Shown here piece by piece: positions 35,758 through 44,052 of a DNA stretch of 64,000 nt; positions within the stretch are counted from its first letter, which is position 1; each line of letters opens with the position of its first letter. Made by a program: the position numbers and the translations under genes. The notes below the pieces were generated by a model. The model ran no database searches, was not told the DNA's origin, and saw nothing but the letters and a program-made list of their open reading frames with translations. The DNA is from Rhodobacteraceae bacterium UBA6197 (GTDB taxonomy: Bacteria > Pseudomonadota > Alphaproteobacteria > Rhodobacterales > Rhodobacteraceae): the NCBI GenBank assembly GCA_002422085.1, contig DISZ01000019.1, forward strand, positions 124,001 to 188,000. The letters are read 5' to 3'.

Positions 35758-35915
35758 GAATGGTCCCTTTTCGGGCCATCCAACCATGTCGGGGTTAAGA
35801 AAGTGCTGCACCGGCCCGGGCGACAAGCTACCGCCGGGGCGAAGTTGGGCGCGTACTTGGCAAAGGGCGCGGCAAAAAGTTCTGCCGCGCCCCTGTCAAG
35901 CTTCTGCCTTGGTGC

Positions 35916-36911
35916 CTAGTTCAGCGCTTTGTCGGTGATTGCCAGCGTATAGGCACCTTCCGGCGCCTTGGAGATCACCGGGTCCGAGCCCCCCCCAAGA
36001 AGGGTTTTCACCGTGCGTTCATAATCGGCGACGTCCAGCGCCCCGTTTGAACCCGCCGTCAGCTTGGCCACTTCGCCCATCATCCGTTTCTGATGACCTT
36101 CGGTCTGGGCGCCGGTCTCGTCGTTATCAAGCACGATCATCGCCGCTTCGTCGGGATTCGCCTCAGCGTATTTCCAGCCTTTCATCGAGGCGCGCACAAA
36201 GCGCACCATCTTGTCTTCAAATGCCGGGTCGGCAAGCTTTTCTTCCATGACGTATAGCCCGTCTTCCAGCGTCGCGACGCCCTGATCTTCATATTTGAAG
36301 GTCACGAGGTCGTCGGGCGAGATGCCCGCATCAATGACCTGCCAATATTCGTTGTAGGTCATGGTCGAAATGCAGGCCGCCTGTTTTTGCAGCAAAGGAT
36401 CGACGTTGAAGCCCTGCTTGAGTACCTCGACCCCATCGGCGCCGCCCGTGGTCGGCAGGCCAAGCGTCGCCATCCAGCTCAGGAACGGGTATTCGTTGCC
36501 GCCGAACCAGACCCCCAGCGTCTTGCCCTTGAAGTCGGCCGGGCTGGCCACGCCGCTTTCCTTGAGGCAGGTCAGCATCATCCCCGACGATTTGAACGGT
36601 TGGGCGATATTGACGATCGGCAGGCCCTTTTCGCGCGCCGCCAGTGCCGAGGGCAGCCAATCCACCATCACATCGGCGCCGCCGCCTGCCATCACCTGCG
36701 GCGGGGCGATGTCGGGGCCGCCCGGCAGAATCGTCACGTTCAGGCCCTCTTCGTCATAAAAACCTTTCTCGGCGGCCACATAGTAGCCCGCGAACTGCGC
36801 TTGGGTGACCCATTTCAATTGCAGCTTCACGTCGTCGGCGGCAAAGGCCGCCCCCGTGCCAAGCAGCGTCAGCGTGCCAAGTAATGCTACGTTTTTCACC
36901 AGATAGTTCAT
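35916..36911 (-). CDS. NMT1/THI5-like ABC transporter substrate-binding protein (probable pyrimidine-related substrate)
   Basis: Periplasmic receptor, 331 residues, with a signal peptide (ending GTGAAFA near residue 24). The mature start VKLQLKWVTQAQFAGYYVAAEKGFYDEEGLNV is the hallmark of the NMT1/THI5 group, whose members bind pyrimidine-type ligands such as hydroxymethylpyrimidine precursors. It ends an operon that begins with a carbamoyl-amide hydrolase and hydA, so the ligand is probably a pyrimidine or its ring-opened product. AAGGGAG precedes the ATG. Thiamine-precursor uptake is the alternative, but no TPP riboswitch or thi gene is seen. Confidence 0.85.
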   Translation of the reverse strand: MNYLVKNVALLGTLTLLGTGAAFAADDVKLQLKWVTQAQFAGYYVAAEKGFYDEEGLNVTILPGGPDIAPPQVMAGGGADVMVDWLPSALAAREKGLPIVNIAQPFKSSGMMLTCLKESGVASPADFKGKTLGVWFGGNEYPFLSWMATLGLPTTGGADGVEVLKQGFNVDPLLQKQAACISTMTYNEYWQVIDAGISPDDLVTFKYEDQGVATLEDGLYVMEEKLADPAFEDKMVRFVRASMKGWKYAEANPDEAAMIVLDNDETGAQTEGHQKRMMGEVAKLTAGSNGALDVADYERTVKTLLGGGSDPVISKAPEGAYTLAITDKALN

Positions 36912-36952
36912 TGTCAGCTCCCTTGTTGAATGGCCCCCGGGTTTGCCCCGGT

Positions 36953-37807
36953 TCAGCCCCGTCCGCGTTGTGAGGGGTGCCAGAATGTCACCCCCTTCTC
37001 GATCAATGCCATCAGCCCATAGAACGCCGATCCCGCCAGCGCCGCCACTGCAATTTCGGCCCATACCAGCGGCAGATCAAGCTGCCCCACCGCTGTCGAT
37101 ATCCGAAATCCCATGCCGCGTGTCGGGCTGCCGAAAAATTCAGCGACAATCGCGCCGATCAACGCCAGAGTCGTGGCAATCTTCAACCCGTTGAACAAGA
37201 ACGGCATTGCCGCGGGCAGGCGCATCTTGAACAGGCCCTGCCAATAGTTGGCCGACCAGGTGGCCATCTGGTCGCGCTGCAGGGCATCGGTTGCGGCCAA
37301 GCCCGCCACCATGTTCACCAGAACCGGGAAGAAGACCATCACCACCACAACGGCGGCCTTTGACTGCCAGTCAAAGCCAAACCACATCACCAGGATAGGT
37401 GCGATCCCGACGATCGGCAGTGCCGCGACGAAGTTGCCCACCGGCAACAGCCCACGTTGCAAAAAGGGGCTGCGGTCGATCAACACGGCCACCACCACCG
37501 CCGCGCCGCAGCCGATCAGGTAGCCGCCCAAGGCGCCCTTCAGGATCGTCTGGTTGAAGTCTAGCCAGAGCACCGGCAGACTGTCCGCAATCCGGGCGGC
37601 AATGGCCAGCGGCGTGGGCAGAATCACCGGGCTGACATTCAGCCCGCGCACCAGCCCCTCCCAAAGCACCAGAAGCGTTACCCCGAACAGCGCCGGAATG
37701 AACATCTGCACCGCACGATTCTTGCCATGACGACGCGCCAGCCATGAATTGAGCGCCCATGCCAGCAGCCAGAACAGAACTGCTCCCCAGCCCCACGCGC
37801 CGCTCAT
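36953..37807 (-). CDS. ABC transporter permease (TauC/SsuC type), second of pair
   Basis: A 284-residue permease with about six to seven helices. The EAA-type loop region is DALQRDQMATWSANYWQGLFKMRLPAAMPFLFNGL. Its ATG overlaps the stop of the upstream permease by four bases. Two different permeases form a heterodimer with the ATPase encoded two genes upstream. Confidence 0.88.
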   Translation of the reverse strand: MSGAWGWGAVLFWLLAWALNSWLARRHGKNRAVQMFIPALFGVTLLVLWEGLVRGLNVSPVILPTPLAIAARIADSLPVLWLDFNQTILKGALGGYLIGCGAAVVVAVLIDRSPFLQRGLLPVGNFVAALPIVGIAPILVMWFGFDWQSKAAVVVVMVFFPVLVNMVAGLAATDALQRDQMATWSANYWQGLFKMRLPAAMPFLFNGLKIATTLALIGAIVAEFFGSPTRGMGFRISTAVGQLDLPLVWAEIAVAALAGSAFYGLMALIEKGVTFWHPSQRGRG

Positions 37808-38667
37808 CGCACCATCCCCATACGCCGCAGGGTGATCCGCTCGATCAACCCGATCACCATGACCAGACCCGCCGCCAGAACCGCCGCGGCAAACAGCGCG
37901 GACCAGATCTGCACCGTTTGCCCGTAGTAGCTGCCCGACAGCAGTCGCGCCCCCAGCCCCGAGGTCGCCCCGGCTGGCAACTCGGCGACGATCGCGCCCA
38001 CAAGGCTGGCCGCTATCCCGACCTTCAGGCTGGTAAACAGATAGGGCATCGACGAGGGCAGCCTCAGTTTCCAGAACGACCCGGAGTTCGAGGTGCTATA
38101 GGTTCGCAGCAGATCGATCTGCATCTGATCGGGCGCGCGCAACCCCTTGACCATGCCCACCAGCACCGGAAAGAAACTGAGGTAGGCCGCGATCACCGCC
38201 TTGGGCAGGATTCCCGTCACCCCGATCGACGCCAGCACCACGATCACCATTGGCGCGATCGCCAGAATCGGGATCGTCTGGCTGGCAATCGCCCAGGGCA
38301 TCACGCTCAGGTCCATCGCCCGGCTGTGCACGATCCCGACCGCCAGAAAAATCCCCGCCCCGGTGCCAAGCGCAAATCCCAGCATCGTCGCCGAAAGCGT
38401 GATCCAGCCGTGGTAAACCAGACTGCGCTTCGAGGTAATACTCTGCCCGGCTACACCTTGCCACAGCCCCGCCGCCACCTGATGCGGTGCCGGCAGCACC
38501 GGGCGATCCTGCATCATCGTGTCGCTGACCACCGCCGCAAAGGCGACCTCGCGCCCCTCGCGGGCCGCCTGATCGTGGGTCCAGCGGCTGTTCAGCGCCA
38601 CCGCCGCGCCATACCAGATCACCAGAATCGCCCCAAGCACCGTCAGGATCGGCAAAAGCGCCCTCAT
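37804..38667 (-). CDS. ABC transporter permease (TauC/SsuC type), first of pair
   Basis: A 287-residue permease. The N-terminal helix MRALLPILTVLGAILVIWYG is followed by a periplasmic stretch and a six-helix core with the loop RAPDQMQIDLLRTYSTSNSGSFWKLRLPSSMPYLF. The ATG at 38667 has GAAAGGGC upstream; an earlier in-frame ATG at 38715 would place the start inside a repeat relic. Part of the pyrimidine-locus importer. Confidence 0.88.
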   Translation of the reverse strand: MRALLPILTVLGAILVIWYGAAVALNSRWTHDQAAREGREVAFAAVVSDTMMQDRPVLPAPHQVAAGLWQGVAGQSITSKRSLVYHGWITLSATMLGFALGTGAGIFLAVGIVHSRAMDLSVMPWAIASQTIPILAIAPMVIVVLASIGVTGILPKAVIAAYLSFFPVLVGMVKGLRAPDQMQIDLLRTYSTSNSGSFWKLRLPSSMPYLFTSLKVGIAASLVGAIVAELPAGATSGLGARLLSGSYYGQTVQIWSALFAAAVLAAGLVMVIGLIERITLRRMGMVR

Positions 38668-38680
38668 GGCCGCGCCCTTT

Positions 38681-38713
38681 CGTTTTGCTTGAAATACACG
38701 TGCGGGCGGAGGC
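38681..38713. repeat. Degenerate half element of the AATACTCC/GGAG repeat
   Basis: CGTTTTGCTTGAAATACACG followed by TGCGGGCGGAGGC resembles one arm of the repeat with several changes. It lies in the gap between the ATPase and the first permease, inside an operon, where a working terminator would be harmful; the decay fits that. Confidence 0.5.
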
Positions 38714-38778
38714 ATTTGCTGGAAACGGCATGGAGGGCAGGCCGCGCGCCGACCTTTGCGCCTGCAGCGCTTGGTGGG

Positions 38779-39579
38779 TTACTCATCATAGGCGTGCCCC
38801 GCTCGAAGCCCTTCGCGCACCCGATGCGCGATCTCCAGAAACTCGGCGCTGTCGCGGATATCGAGAGGGCGCTCCCGCGGCAACGGGCTTTCGATCACAT
38901 CGGTAATCCGGCCCGGACGCGGGCTCATCACCACGATCCGGGTGGACAGATAGACCGCCTCGGGGATCGAATGGGTGACAAAGCCGATGGTCTTTTCGGT
39001 TCGCGCCCAAAGCTTCAACAGCTCTTCGTTCAGCCGGTCTCGGACAATTTCGTCCAAGGCGCCGAAAGGTTCGTCCATCAGCAGGATATCGGCGTCAAAG
39101 GCCAAGGCGCGGGCGATGCTGGCGCGCTGCTGCATCCCGCCCGAAAGCTGCCAGGGGAACTTCTTGCCAAACCCCTCGAGGTCCACCAAGGATAGCACTT
39201 TTCGAACACGCTCTTCCTGCTCTGCCTTTGAAAACCCCATAATCTCCAGAGGAAGTTTTACATTTCCCGCAATTGTGCGCCACGGGTAAAGCCCCGCCGC
39301 CTGAAACACATAGCCATAGGCGCGGGCCCGTCGGGCCGCATCCGGGTCCATGCCATTGACGCTCAGATGCCCCTCGGTGGGGGTTTCCAGCGCCGCAATG
39401 GCACGCAAGAATGTGGTCTTGCCACACCCCGATGGGCCGATAAAGCTGACGAAATCGCCCCGGTTGATCGTCAGATCAACCCCTTTGAGCGCATGGACCG
39501 GCCCGTCGCCGGTCTGAAACGTCAGCCCCACGTCGCGCGCCTCGATCACCGGCGTGACCATCCCTGAGAGGTCCTTCAT
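38779..39579 (-). CDS. ABC transporter ATP-binding protein (TauB/SsuB/NrtD type)
   Basis: A 266-residue ATPase with Walker A GPSGCGKTT (around residues 48-56), Q-loop YGYVFQAAGLYPWRT, signature LSGGMQQRASIARAL and Walker B ILLMDEPFGALD. It begins immediately after the hydA stop. An alternative ATG at 39561 has AAGGA and CAGGG upstream and may be the real start. The gene order hydA - ATPase - permease - permease - receptor ties the importer to pyrimidine breakdown. Confidence 0.9.
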   Translation of the reverse strand: MKDLSGMVTPVIEARDVGLTFQTGDGPVHALKGVDLTINRGDFVSFIGPSGCGKTTFLRAIAALETPTEGHLSVNGMDPDAARRARAYGYVFQAAGLYPWRTIAGNVKLPLEIMGFSKAEQEERVRKVLSLVDLEGFGKKFPWQLSGGMQQRASIARALAFDADILLMDEPFGALDEIVRDRLNEELLKLWARTEKTIGFVTHSIPEAVYLSTRIVVMSPRPGRITDVIESPLPRERPLDIRDSAEFLEIAHRVREGLRAGHAYDE

Positions 39580-41031
39580 TCAGACACCACTCGCCGGAAT
39601 GCCGCTGCGCTGAACAGGACGCGGCGCGCTGAGTTCTTTCCATTTCGACAACGCACGCCCGACGGCGGCGCCCGGCTCGCGGGCGACGAATTCACCGTGC
39701 CCTTCGCGCGTTTGCACCTTGCCTTCGGTCACTGCGACATAGCCTCTGCTCAGGGTGTAGCGCGGCAAGCCTGTAACAACTTTGCCCTCGAACACATTGT
39801 AATCAATGGCGGATTGCTGCGCTCCGGCGGTGATCGTCTTGCTGGCCTTGGGGTCCCAGACCACCAGATCAGCATCCGAGCCGACCAGAATCGCGCCTTT
39901 TTTCGGATAACAGTTCAGGATCTTGGCGATGTTGGTCGAGGTCACGGCAACGAATTCGTTCATCGTGATCCGCCCGGTATTGACCCCATGCGTCCAAAGC
40001 ATCGGCATCCGGTCCTCAAGCCCGCCGGTGCCATTCGGTATCTTGGTGAAATCCCCCACGCCGAAGCGTTTTTGCTTGGTGGTGAAGGCGCAGTGATCGG
40101 TGGCGACCACCTGCAACGACCCCGCAGCCAACCCCGCCCAGAGGCTATCCTGATGCACTTTCGAGCGGAACGGAGGGCTCATCACCCGCCGCGCGGCATG
40201 GTCCCAATCAGCGTTGAAATATTCGCTTTCATCCAGCGTCAGATGCTGGATCAGCGGCTCGCCGAAAACGCGTTTTCCCAACATTCTTGCGCGGCGGATC
40301 GCCTCGTGGCTTTCTTCGCAGCTGGTGTGCACCACATAAAGCGGCACGCCGGCCATGTCGGCAATCATGATCGCGCGGTTGGTTGCCTCGCCTTCGACCT
40401 GTGTCGGGCGCGAATAGGCATGGGCCTCGGGGCCGGTGTTGCCTTCGGCCAGAAGCCGCGCGCTCATCTCGGCCACGACATCGCCGTTTTCGGCATGAAC
40501 CAAGGGCAGCGCACCCAGTTCGGCGCAGCGCCGGAAGCTGGCAAACAGCTCATCGTCATTGACCATCAGCGCGCCCTTGTAGGCCAGAAAATGCTTGAAC
40601 GTGTTGATGCCCCGGCCGACGACCGACTGCATGTCGTCAAAGACCTTCTCGCCCCACCACGTCACCGCCATGTGAAAGCTGTAGTCGCAGTTTGCCCGGC
40701 CCGATTTGTTGTCCCACATCTTCAGCGCATCCATCAGCCCCTGCCCCGGGCTTGGCAGCGCGAAATCGACCACCATGGTGGTGCCACCGGCCAGCGCGGC
40801 GCGGGTGCCGGACTCAAAATCGTCGGTGGAATAGGTGCCCATGAAGGGCATCTCAAGGTGTGTGTGCGGGTCGATCCCGCCGGGCATGACATAGCAGCCG
40901 CTGGCGTCCAGCACCTCATCGCCCTTCAGCCCAGGGCCGATCGCGGCGATCTTGCCCCCTTCGATCAGCACATCCGCCTTGTAGGTCAGGTCGGCCGTGA
41001 CGATGGTTCCATTCTTGATGACAGTGCTCAT
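39580..41031 (-). CDS. hydA: Dihydropyrimidinase
   Basis: Opens the ring of dihydrouracil/dihydrothymine to N-carbamoyl-beta-alanine/-aminoisobutyrate, the second step of reductive pyrimidine degradation. The 483-residue protein is a zinc amidohydrolase with His56-x-His58 (PHTHLE), the carbamylated Lys152 (FLAYKG), His179, His235 and Asp312 (ATDHC), all in the expected order. Length is typical. Preceded by the carbamoyl hydrolase gene with an 81-base gap and followed directly by the importer ATPase. The operon is headed by a RutR-type palindrome. Confidence 0.95.
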   Translation of the reverse strand: MSTVIKNGTIVTADLTYKADVLIEGGKIAAIGPGLKGDEVLDASGCYVMPGGIDPHTHLEMPFMGTYSTDDFESGTRAALAGGTTMVVDFALPSPGQGLMDALKMWDNKSGRANCDYSFHMAVTWWGEKVFDDMQSVVGRGINTFKHFLAYKGALMVNDDELFASFRRCAELGALPLVHAENGDVVAEMSARLLAEGNTGPEAHAYSRPTQVEGEATNRAIMIADMAGVPLYVVHTSCEESHEAIRRARMLGKRVFGEPLIQHLTLDESEYFNADWDHAARRVMSPPFRSKVHQDSLWAGLAAGSLQVVATDHCAFTTKQKRFGVGDFTKIPNGTGGLEDRMPMLWTHGVNTGRITMNEFVAVTSTNIAKILNCYPKKGAILVGSDADLVVWDPKASKTITAGAQQSAIDYNVFEGKVVTGLPRYTLSRGYVAVTEGKVQTREGHGEFVAREPGAAVGRALSKWKELSAPRPVQRSGIPASGV

Positions 41032-41112
41032 GACATGCTCCCGAAAAGCCCTTGCTTTCGATTTGGTCCAAGTGTTGCGCGAGGTGGCGGGGGTCCGGCC
41101 CCCGCCCCCTGC

Positions 41113-42363
41113 TCAGCTGACGATACCCGCTGATTCCAGCACGGCATGAAACAGGACATCGGTCCCCGCGGTCGCCCATTCGGGCGAGATATCCTCGGCC
41201 TCGTTGTGGCTGAGGCCGCCGACACAGGGGCACATCACCATTGTCGCGGGGGCCACCTTGGCGGCCCAGCACGCGTCGTGACCAGCCCCCGAGATCAGGT
41301 TCATATGGCTGTAGCCCAGCCGTTCGGCAGCCTTGCGCACATTCTCGACCAATTCGGGCGCAAAGGTCACCGGGTCGAAATGACCGACGGCCTCGATCGA
41401 ACAGCCGACCCCCAGAGGGGCACAAATCTCGGCGGCTTCGGCCTCGATCCGGGCGCGCATCCGGTCCAGCTTTGCCTGCTCGGAGGTGCGGATATCGACG
41501 GTGAACACCACCGTTCCGGGCAGCACATTGCGCGAATTGGGGGTGAATTTCATTTGCCCCACACCGCCGACCGCGCCGGGTTGGTTCTCCATCGCAACCG
41601 TCTGCACCATCTCGAGAATCCGCGCCATGGCAAGACCGGCGTTCACCCGCATGTTCATCGGGGTTGACCCGGTATGCGCCTCGCGGCCGGTCAACGTGAA
41701 TTCCAGCCACCACAGGCCCTGACAATGCGTCACCACGCCAATATCACGGTTCTCGGCTTCAAGGATCGGCCCTTGTTCAATGTGCAGCTCATAATAGGCG
41801 TGCATCTTGCGCGCGCCCACCGGCTCGTCACCGACCCAGCCGATACGTTTCAGCTCATCGCCAAAACTCTTGCCCTCGCCGTCGGTGCGCGCATAGGCGT
41901 AGTTCTGGTCGATCACCCCGGCAAACACCCCCGAGGCCAGCATCGCGGGGGCGAATCGCGCGCCCTCTTCGTTGGTCCAGTTCGTGACCACGATGGGATG
42001 GCGCGTCTTGATCCCCAGATCATTCATGCTGCGCACACATTCCAGCGCGCCCAGAACCCCCAGAACCCCGTCGAATTTGCCGCCCGTGGGCTGTGTATCC
42101 AGATGGCTGCCAACATAGACCGGCAGCGCCTCCGGGTCCGTGCCGGGGCGGGTGGCGAACATCGTGCCCATCTGGTCGACGCCCATGCTCAGCCCGGCCT
42201 CTTCGCACCAGCGTTGAAACAGGGCGCGCCCCTTGGCGTCGTCGTCGGTCAGGGTCTGGCGGTTGTTGCCGCCCGCGATCCCCGGCCCGATCTTGGCCAT
42301 CTCCATCAGGCTGTCCCACAGCCGCGCCGAATTGATCCGAAGGTTTTCACCCGGTGCCGACAT
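41113..42363 (-). CDS. Zn-dependent hydrolase, probable N-carbamoyl-beta-alanine amidohydrolase
   Basis: Third step of reductive pyrimidine degradation: splits N-carbamoyl-beta-alanine to beta-alanine, CO2 and ammonia. The 416-residue M20-type enzyme of the allantoate amidohydrolase/beta-ureidopropionase group shows GSHLDTQPTGGKFDG (His87, Asp98), TNEEGARF (Glu132-Glu133), HIEQGPILE and SGAGHDA plus LSHNEAE. Sequence alone cannot exclude allantoate or another carbamoyl amino acid; its place between the RutR-type operator and hydA decides. AGGGAGA precedes the ATG at 42363; the upstream extension of the frame would run through the operator. Confidence 0.88.
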   Translation of the reverse strand: MSAPGENLRINSARLWDSLMEMAKIGPGIAGGNNRQTLTDDDAKGRALFQRWCEEAGLSMGVDQMGTMFATRPGTDPEALPVYVGSHLDTQPTGGKFDGVLGVLGALECVRSMNDLGIKTRHPIVVTNWTNEEGARFAPAMLASGVFAGVIDQNYAYARTDGEGKSFGDELKRIGWVGDEPVGARKMHAYYELHIEQGPILEAENRDIGVVTHCQGLWWLEFTLTGREAHTGSTPMNMRVNAGLAMARILEMVQTVAMENQPGAVGGVGQMKFTPNSRNVLPGTVVFTVDIRTSEQAKLDRMRARIEAEAAEICAPLGVGCSIEAVGHFDPVTFAPELVENVRKAAERLGYSHMNLISGAGHDACWAAKVAPATMVMCPCVGGLSHNEAEDISPEWATAGTDVLFHAVLESAGIVS

Positions 42364-42418
42364 CTTCAGTCTCCCTGTCGTGGCAGGGGTCTTGTTGCCC
42401 CTTGCAGCGAATCTTTTT

Positions 42419-42434
42419 CTGACCATATGGTCAA
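42419..42434. promoter_or_regulatory. RutR-type operator between divergent regulator and catabolic operon
   Basis: CTGACCATATGGTCAA matches 15 of 16 positions of the E. coli RutR consensus TTGACCA-NN-TGGTCAA. It lies midway between the starts of the carbamoyl hydrolase (minus strand) and a RutR-like regulator (plus strand), about 56 bases from each, and its minus-strand TTGACC could act as a -35 element. It is suited to repress both directions until uracil or a related ligand binds. Confidence 0.88.
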
Positions 42435-42489
42435 GTTGAGGCTACACGGCCTGCGCAATCGGTCAACGAGTTTTTAGCATGGGGGGCAG

Positions 42490-43131
42490 ATGACCCGACC
42501 CAACCGCCCGCAAACCCGCCCGCACAGCCGGGTCGAGATCCGCCAGCACAATGAGGCGACTATTTTATCAGCAGCCGAAAAAGTCTTTGCAGAAGCAGGG
42601 TTTGGCGGCGCAACGATGCAATTGATCGCCGATATGGCGGGGCTGCCCAAGGCCAATCTGCACTATTATTTCCCCACCAAGGAGGCGCTTTACCGCCGCG
42701 TGGTCGAGGATATTTTTCAGATCTGGCTGCATGCGGCAGACTCGTTTGATGCCGCCGAGGGGCCCGCCGAAGGGATCGGTGCCTATATCGACGCCAAAAT
42801 GGAAATCTCGCGCGCCCATCCGGCCGGATCCAAGGTCTGGGCCTCGGAGGTGATGCACGGCGCGCCGGTGATTCAGGACTATCTGGAGACCACGCTGCGT
42901 GACTGGACGGCGGGCCGCGTGGCGGTCATCAACCGCTGGATCAGCGAAGGCAAGATGGCCCCGGTGGACGGCGATCACCTGATGTACATGCTTTGGGCCA
43001 CAACCCAGCACTACGCCGATTTCGGCCACCAGATCGAAGTGTTGAACGGCGGCCCGCTAAGCGACGCCGATTGGCAGGCCGCCAAGACGAGCGTGAAAGA
43101 GGTCGTGCTGCGGGGGATCGGGGTGATCTAG
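42490..43131 (+). CDS. TetR-family regulator, RutR-like (copy 1)
   Basis: A 213-residue TetR protein with the helix-turn-helix in ILSAAEKVFAEAGFGGATMQLIADMAGLPKANLHYYFPTKEAL (residues about 25-66) and a RutR/YcdC-type C-terminal ligand domain including ARAHPAGSKVWASEVMHGAP-like and WATTQHYADFGHQ motifs. E. coli RutR senses uracil and thymine. Size and both domains match RutR (212 residues). A GGGGGG run lies just before the ATG. It shares a palindromic operator with the divergent pyrimidine operon, so autoregulation is likely. Confidence 0.88.
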   Translation: MTRPNRPQTRPHSRVEIRQHNEATILSAAEKVFAEAGFGGATMQLIADMAGLPKANLHYYFPTKEALYRRVVEDIFQIWLHAADSFDAAEGPAEGIGAYIDAKMEISRAHPAGSKVWASEVMHGAPVIQDYLETTLRDWTAGRVAVINRWISEGKMAPVDGDHLMYMLWATTQHYADFGHQIEVLNGGPLSDADWQAAKTSVKEVVLRGIGVI

Positions 43132-43147
43132 TCGGGGTGATCTAGTC
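43120..43147. repeat. Perfect 14-bp tandem duplication carrying both convergent stop codons
   Basis: GGGGTGATCTAGTC occurs twice in a row (43120-43133 and 43134-43147). The CTAG in the first copy gives the TAG stop of the RutR-like gene; the CTAG in the second gives the TAG stop of the converging secreted protein. A recent slippage event appears to have separated two overlapping ends. Confidence 0.9.
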
Positions 43148-43939
43148 GCCTGTGCCGTCTGGGTTTGGTGGCTGGGGGGCCATCGGCACCAAACCCGCAG
43201 CCCCGGTCGCGGGCGCAGTCGCAGGCAGTGTCGCGCCAAGGCGCGCATCCCGCGCTTCGGTCGGAATTTCGGCCCCGTCCGGCAAGGTCTGAGCGGGAAC
43301 GGCTTCCAGCGCCGCGCCCTCGGCCCCATTGTCAGAACAGACATAGACCGCGCCGCCCGCCGCCACGACAGTGACCAGCACCGCCCCCACCGAGACCGGA
43401 TTGCTCAGTGCGACGGAACCGAAGTTGGCCAGATACCCGCCGATCGCCGCGCTTTGCCCTTGCAGCACCACACCCCCCGCCGGATGGGCCAGCACCTGCG
43501 CGCCGACGTCATAGGCGAAATCCGTGGCGCTGGCCGCGATATGCCCCGCCGCCGCAGCCGAACCGTTCACCCGTTCACAAAAACTGCGCGATGGTTTGCG
43601 GCACGAAATCCACGCGTCGCGCGGGCCCTCGGCATAACCCAGATAGGTCTTGCCGTTGCGGTCCCATTGCAGGCAAAACGGGGCGCGGCCTGCGTCATCC
43701 AGTTCCGGCGTCATGGCGCGCAACGTGACAAAGCCGGGGCAGGTTATGGCACCATGGGTACCCAAAAGCCGCTCGCGGCGCGATGTGTTTTCGCGCAGCG
43801 CGGCGTTCTTGGGGTCATAGACGAAGGATCTTGCCTCGCCAAGAATCGAGGTCGCGCAGCGCACCAGTTCGGCGCGCGCGTCTTGCGCGGCAAAGACCAT
43901 GGCGCAGCCGCAGATCCACGCGATCCAGACGTTGCGCAT
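43142..43939 (-). CDS. Secreted protein of unknown function with a central hydrophobic stretch
   Basis: A 265-residue protein with a signal peptide (RNVWIAWICGCAMVFAAQDARA). The next ~100 residues contain six Cys (VRCATS, ITCPGF, FCLQWD, SCRKPSRSFC), probably disulfide-bonded in the periplasm. A hydrophobic Gly/Ala/Val-rich stretch at about 180-200 (SVGAVLVTVVAAGGAVYVC) may be a membrane anchor, and a Pro/Ala-rich tail follows. GGAGAGAG precedes the ATG at 43939; the longer frame is unsupported. I do not recognise a family. It is wedged between pyrimidine genes but has no evident link to them. Confidence 0.65.
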   Translation of the reverse strand: MRNVWIAWICGCAMVFAAQDARAELVRCATSILGEARSFVYDPKNAALRENTSRRERLLGTHGAITCPGFVTLRAMTPELDDAGRAPFCLQWDRNGKTYLGYAEGPRDAWISCRKPSRSFCERVNGSAAAAGHIAASATDFAYDVGAQVLAHPAGGVVLQGQSAAIGGYLANFGSVALSNPVSVGAVLVTVVAAGGAVYVCSDNGAEGAALEAVPAQTLPDGAEIPTEARDARLGATLPATAPATGAAGLVPMAPQPPNPDGTGD

Positions 43940-44018
43940 GCCACTCTCTCCGCGTTGCTTCGGGCGGACCCTAGCAATCTGGCGACAAAGAGAGAAATGA
44001 CGATTTGGTTGGCAAACG

Positions 44019-44045
44019 AAAAAGCCCCGAGGTTTCCCCCGGGGC
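44019..44045 (-). terminator. Rho-independent terminator of the aminotransferase gene
   Basis: Read on the minus strand, GCCCCGGGGGAAACCTCGGGGC folds into a GC-rich hairpin followed by TTTTT. It begins 8 bases after the aminotransferase stop. Confidence 0.85.
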
Positions 44046-44052
44046 CGTTTGG

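Noticed and set aside
36912..36952. A TPP riboswitch ahead of the NMT1/THI5-like receptor
   Set aside because: Only 41 bases separate it from the upstream permease and no thi-box sequence is present there or before the operon.
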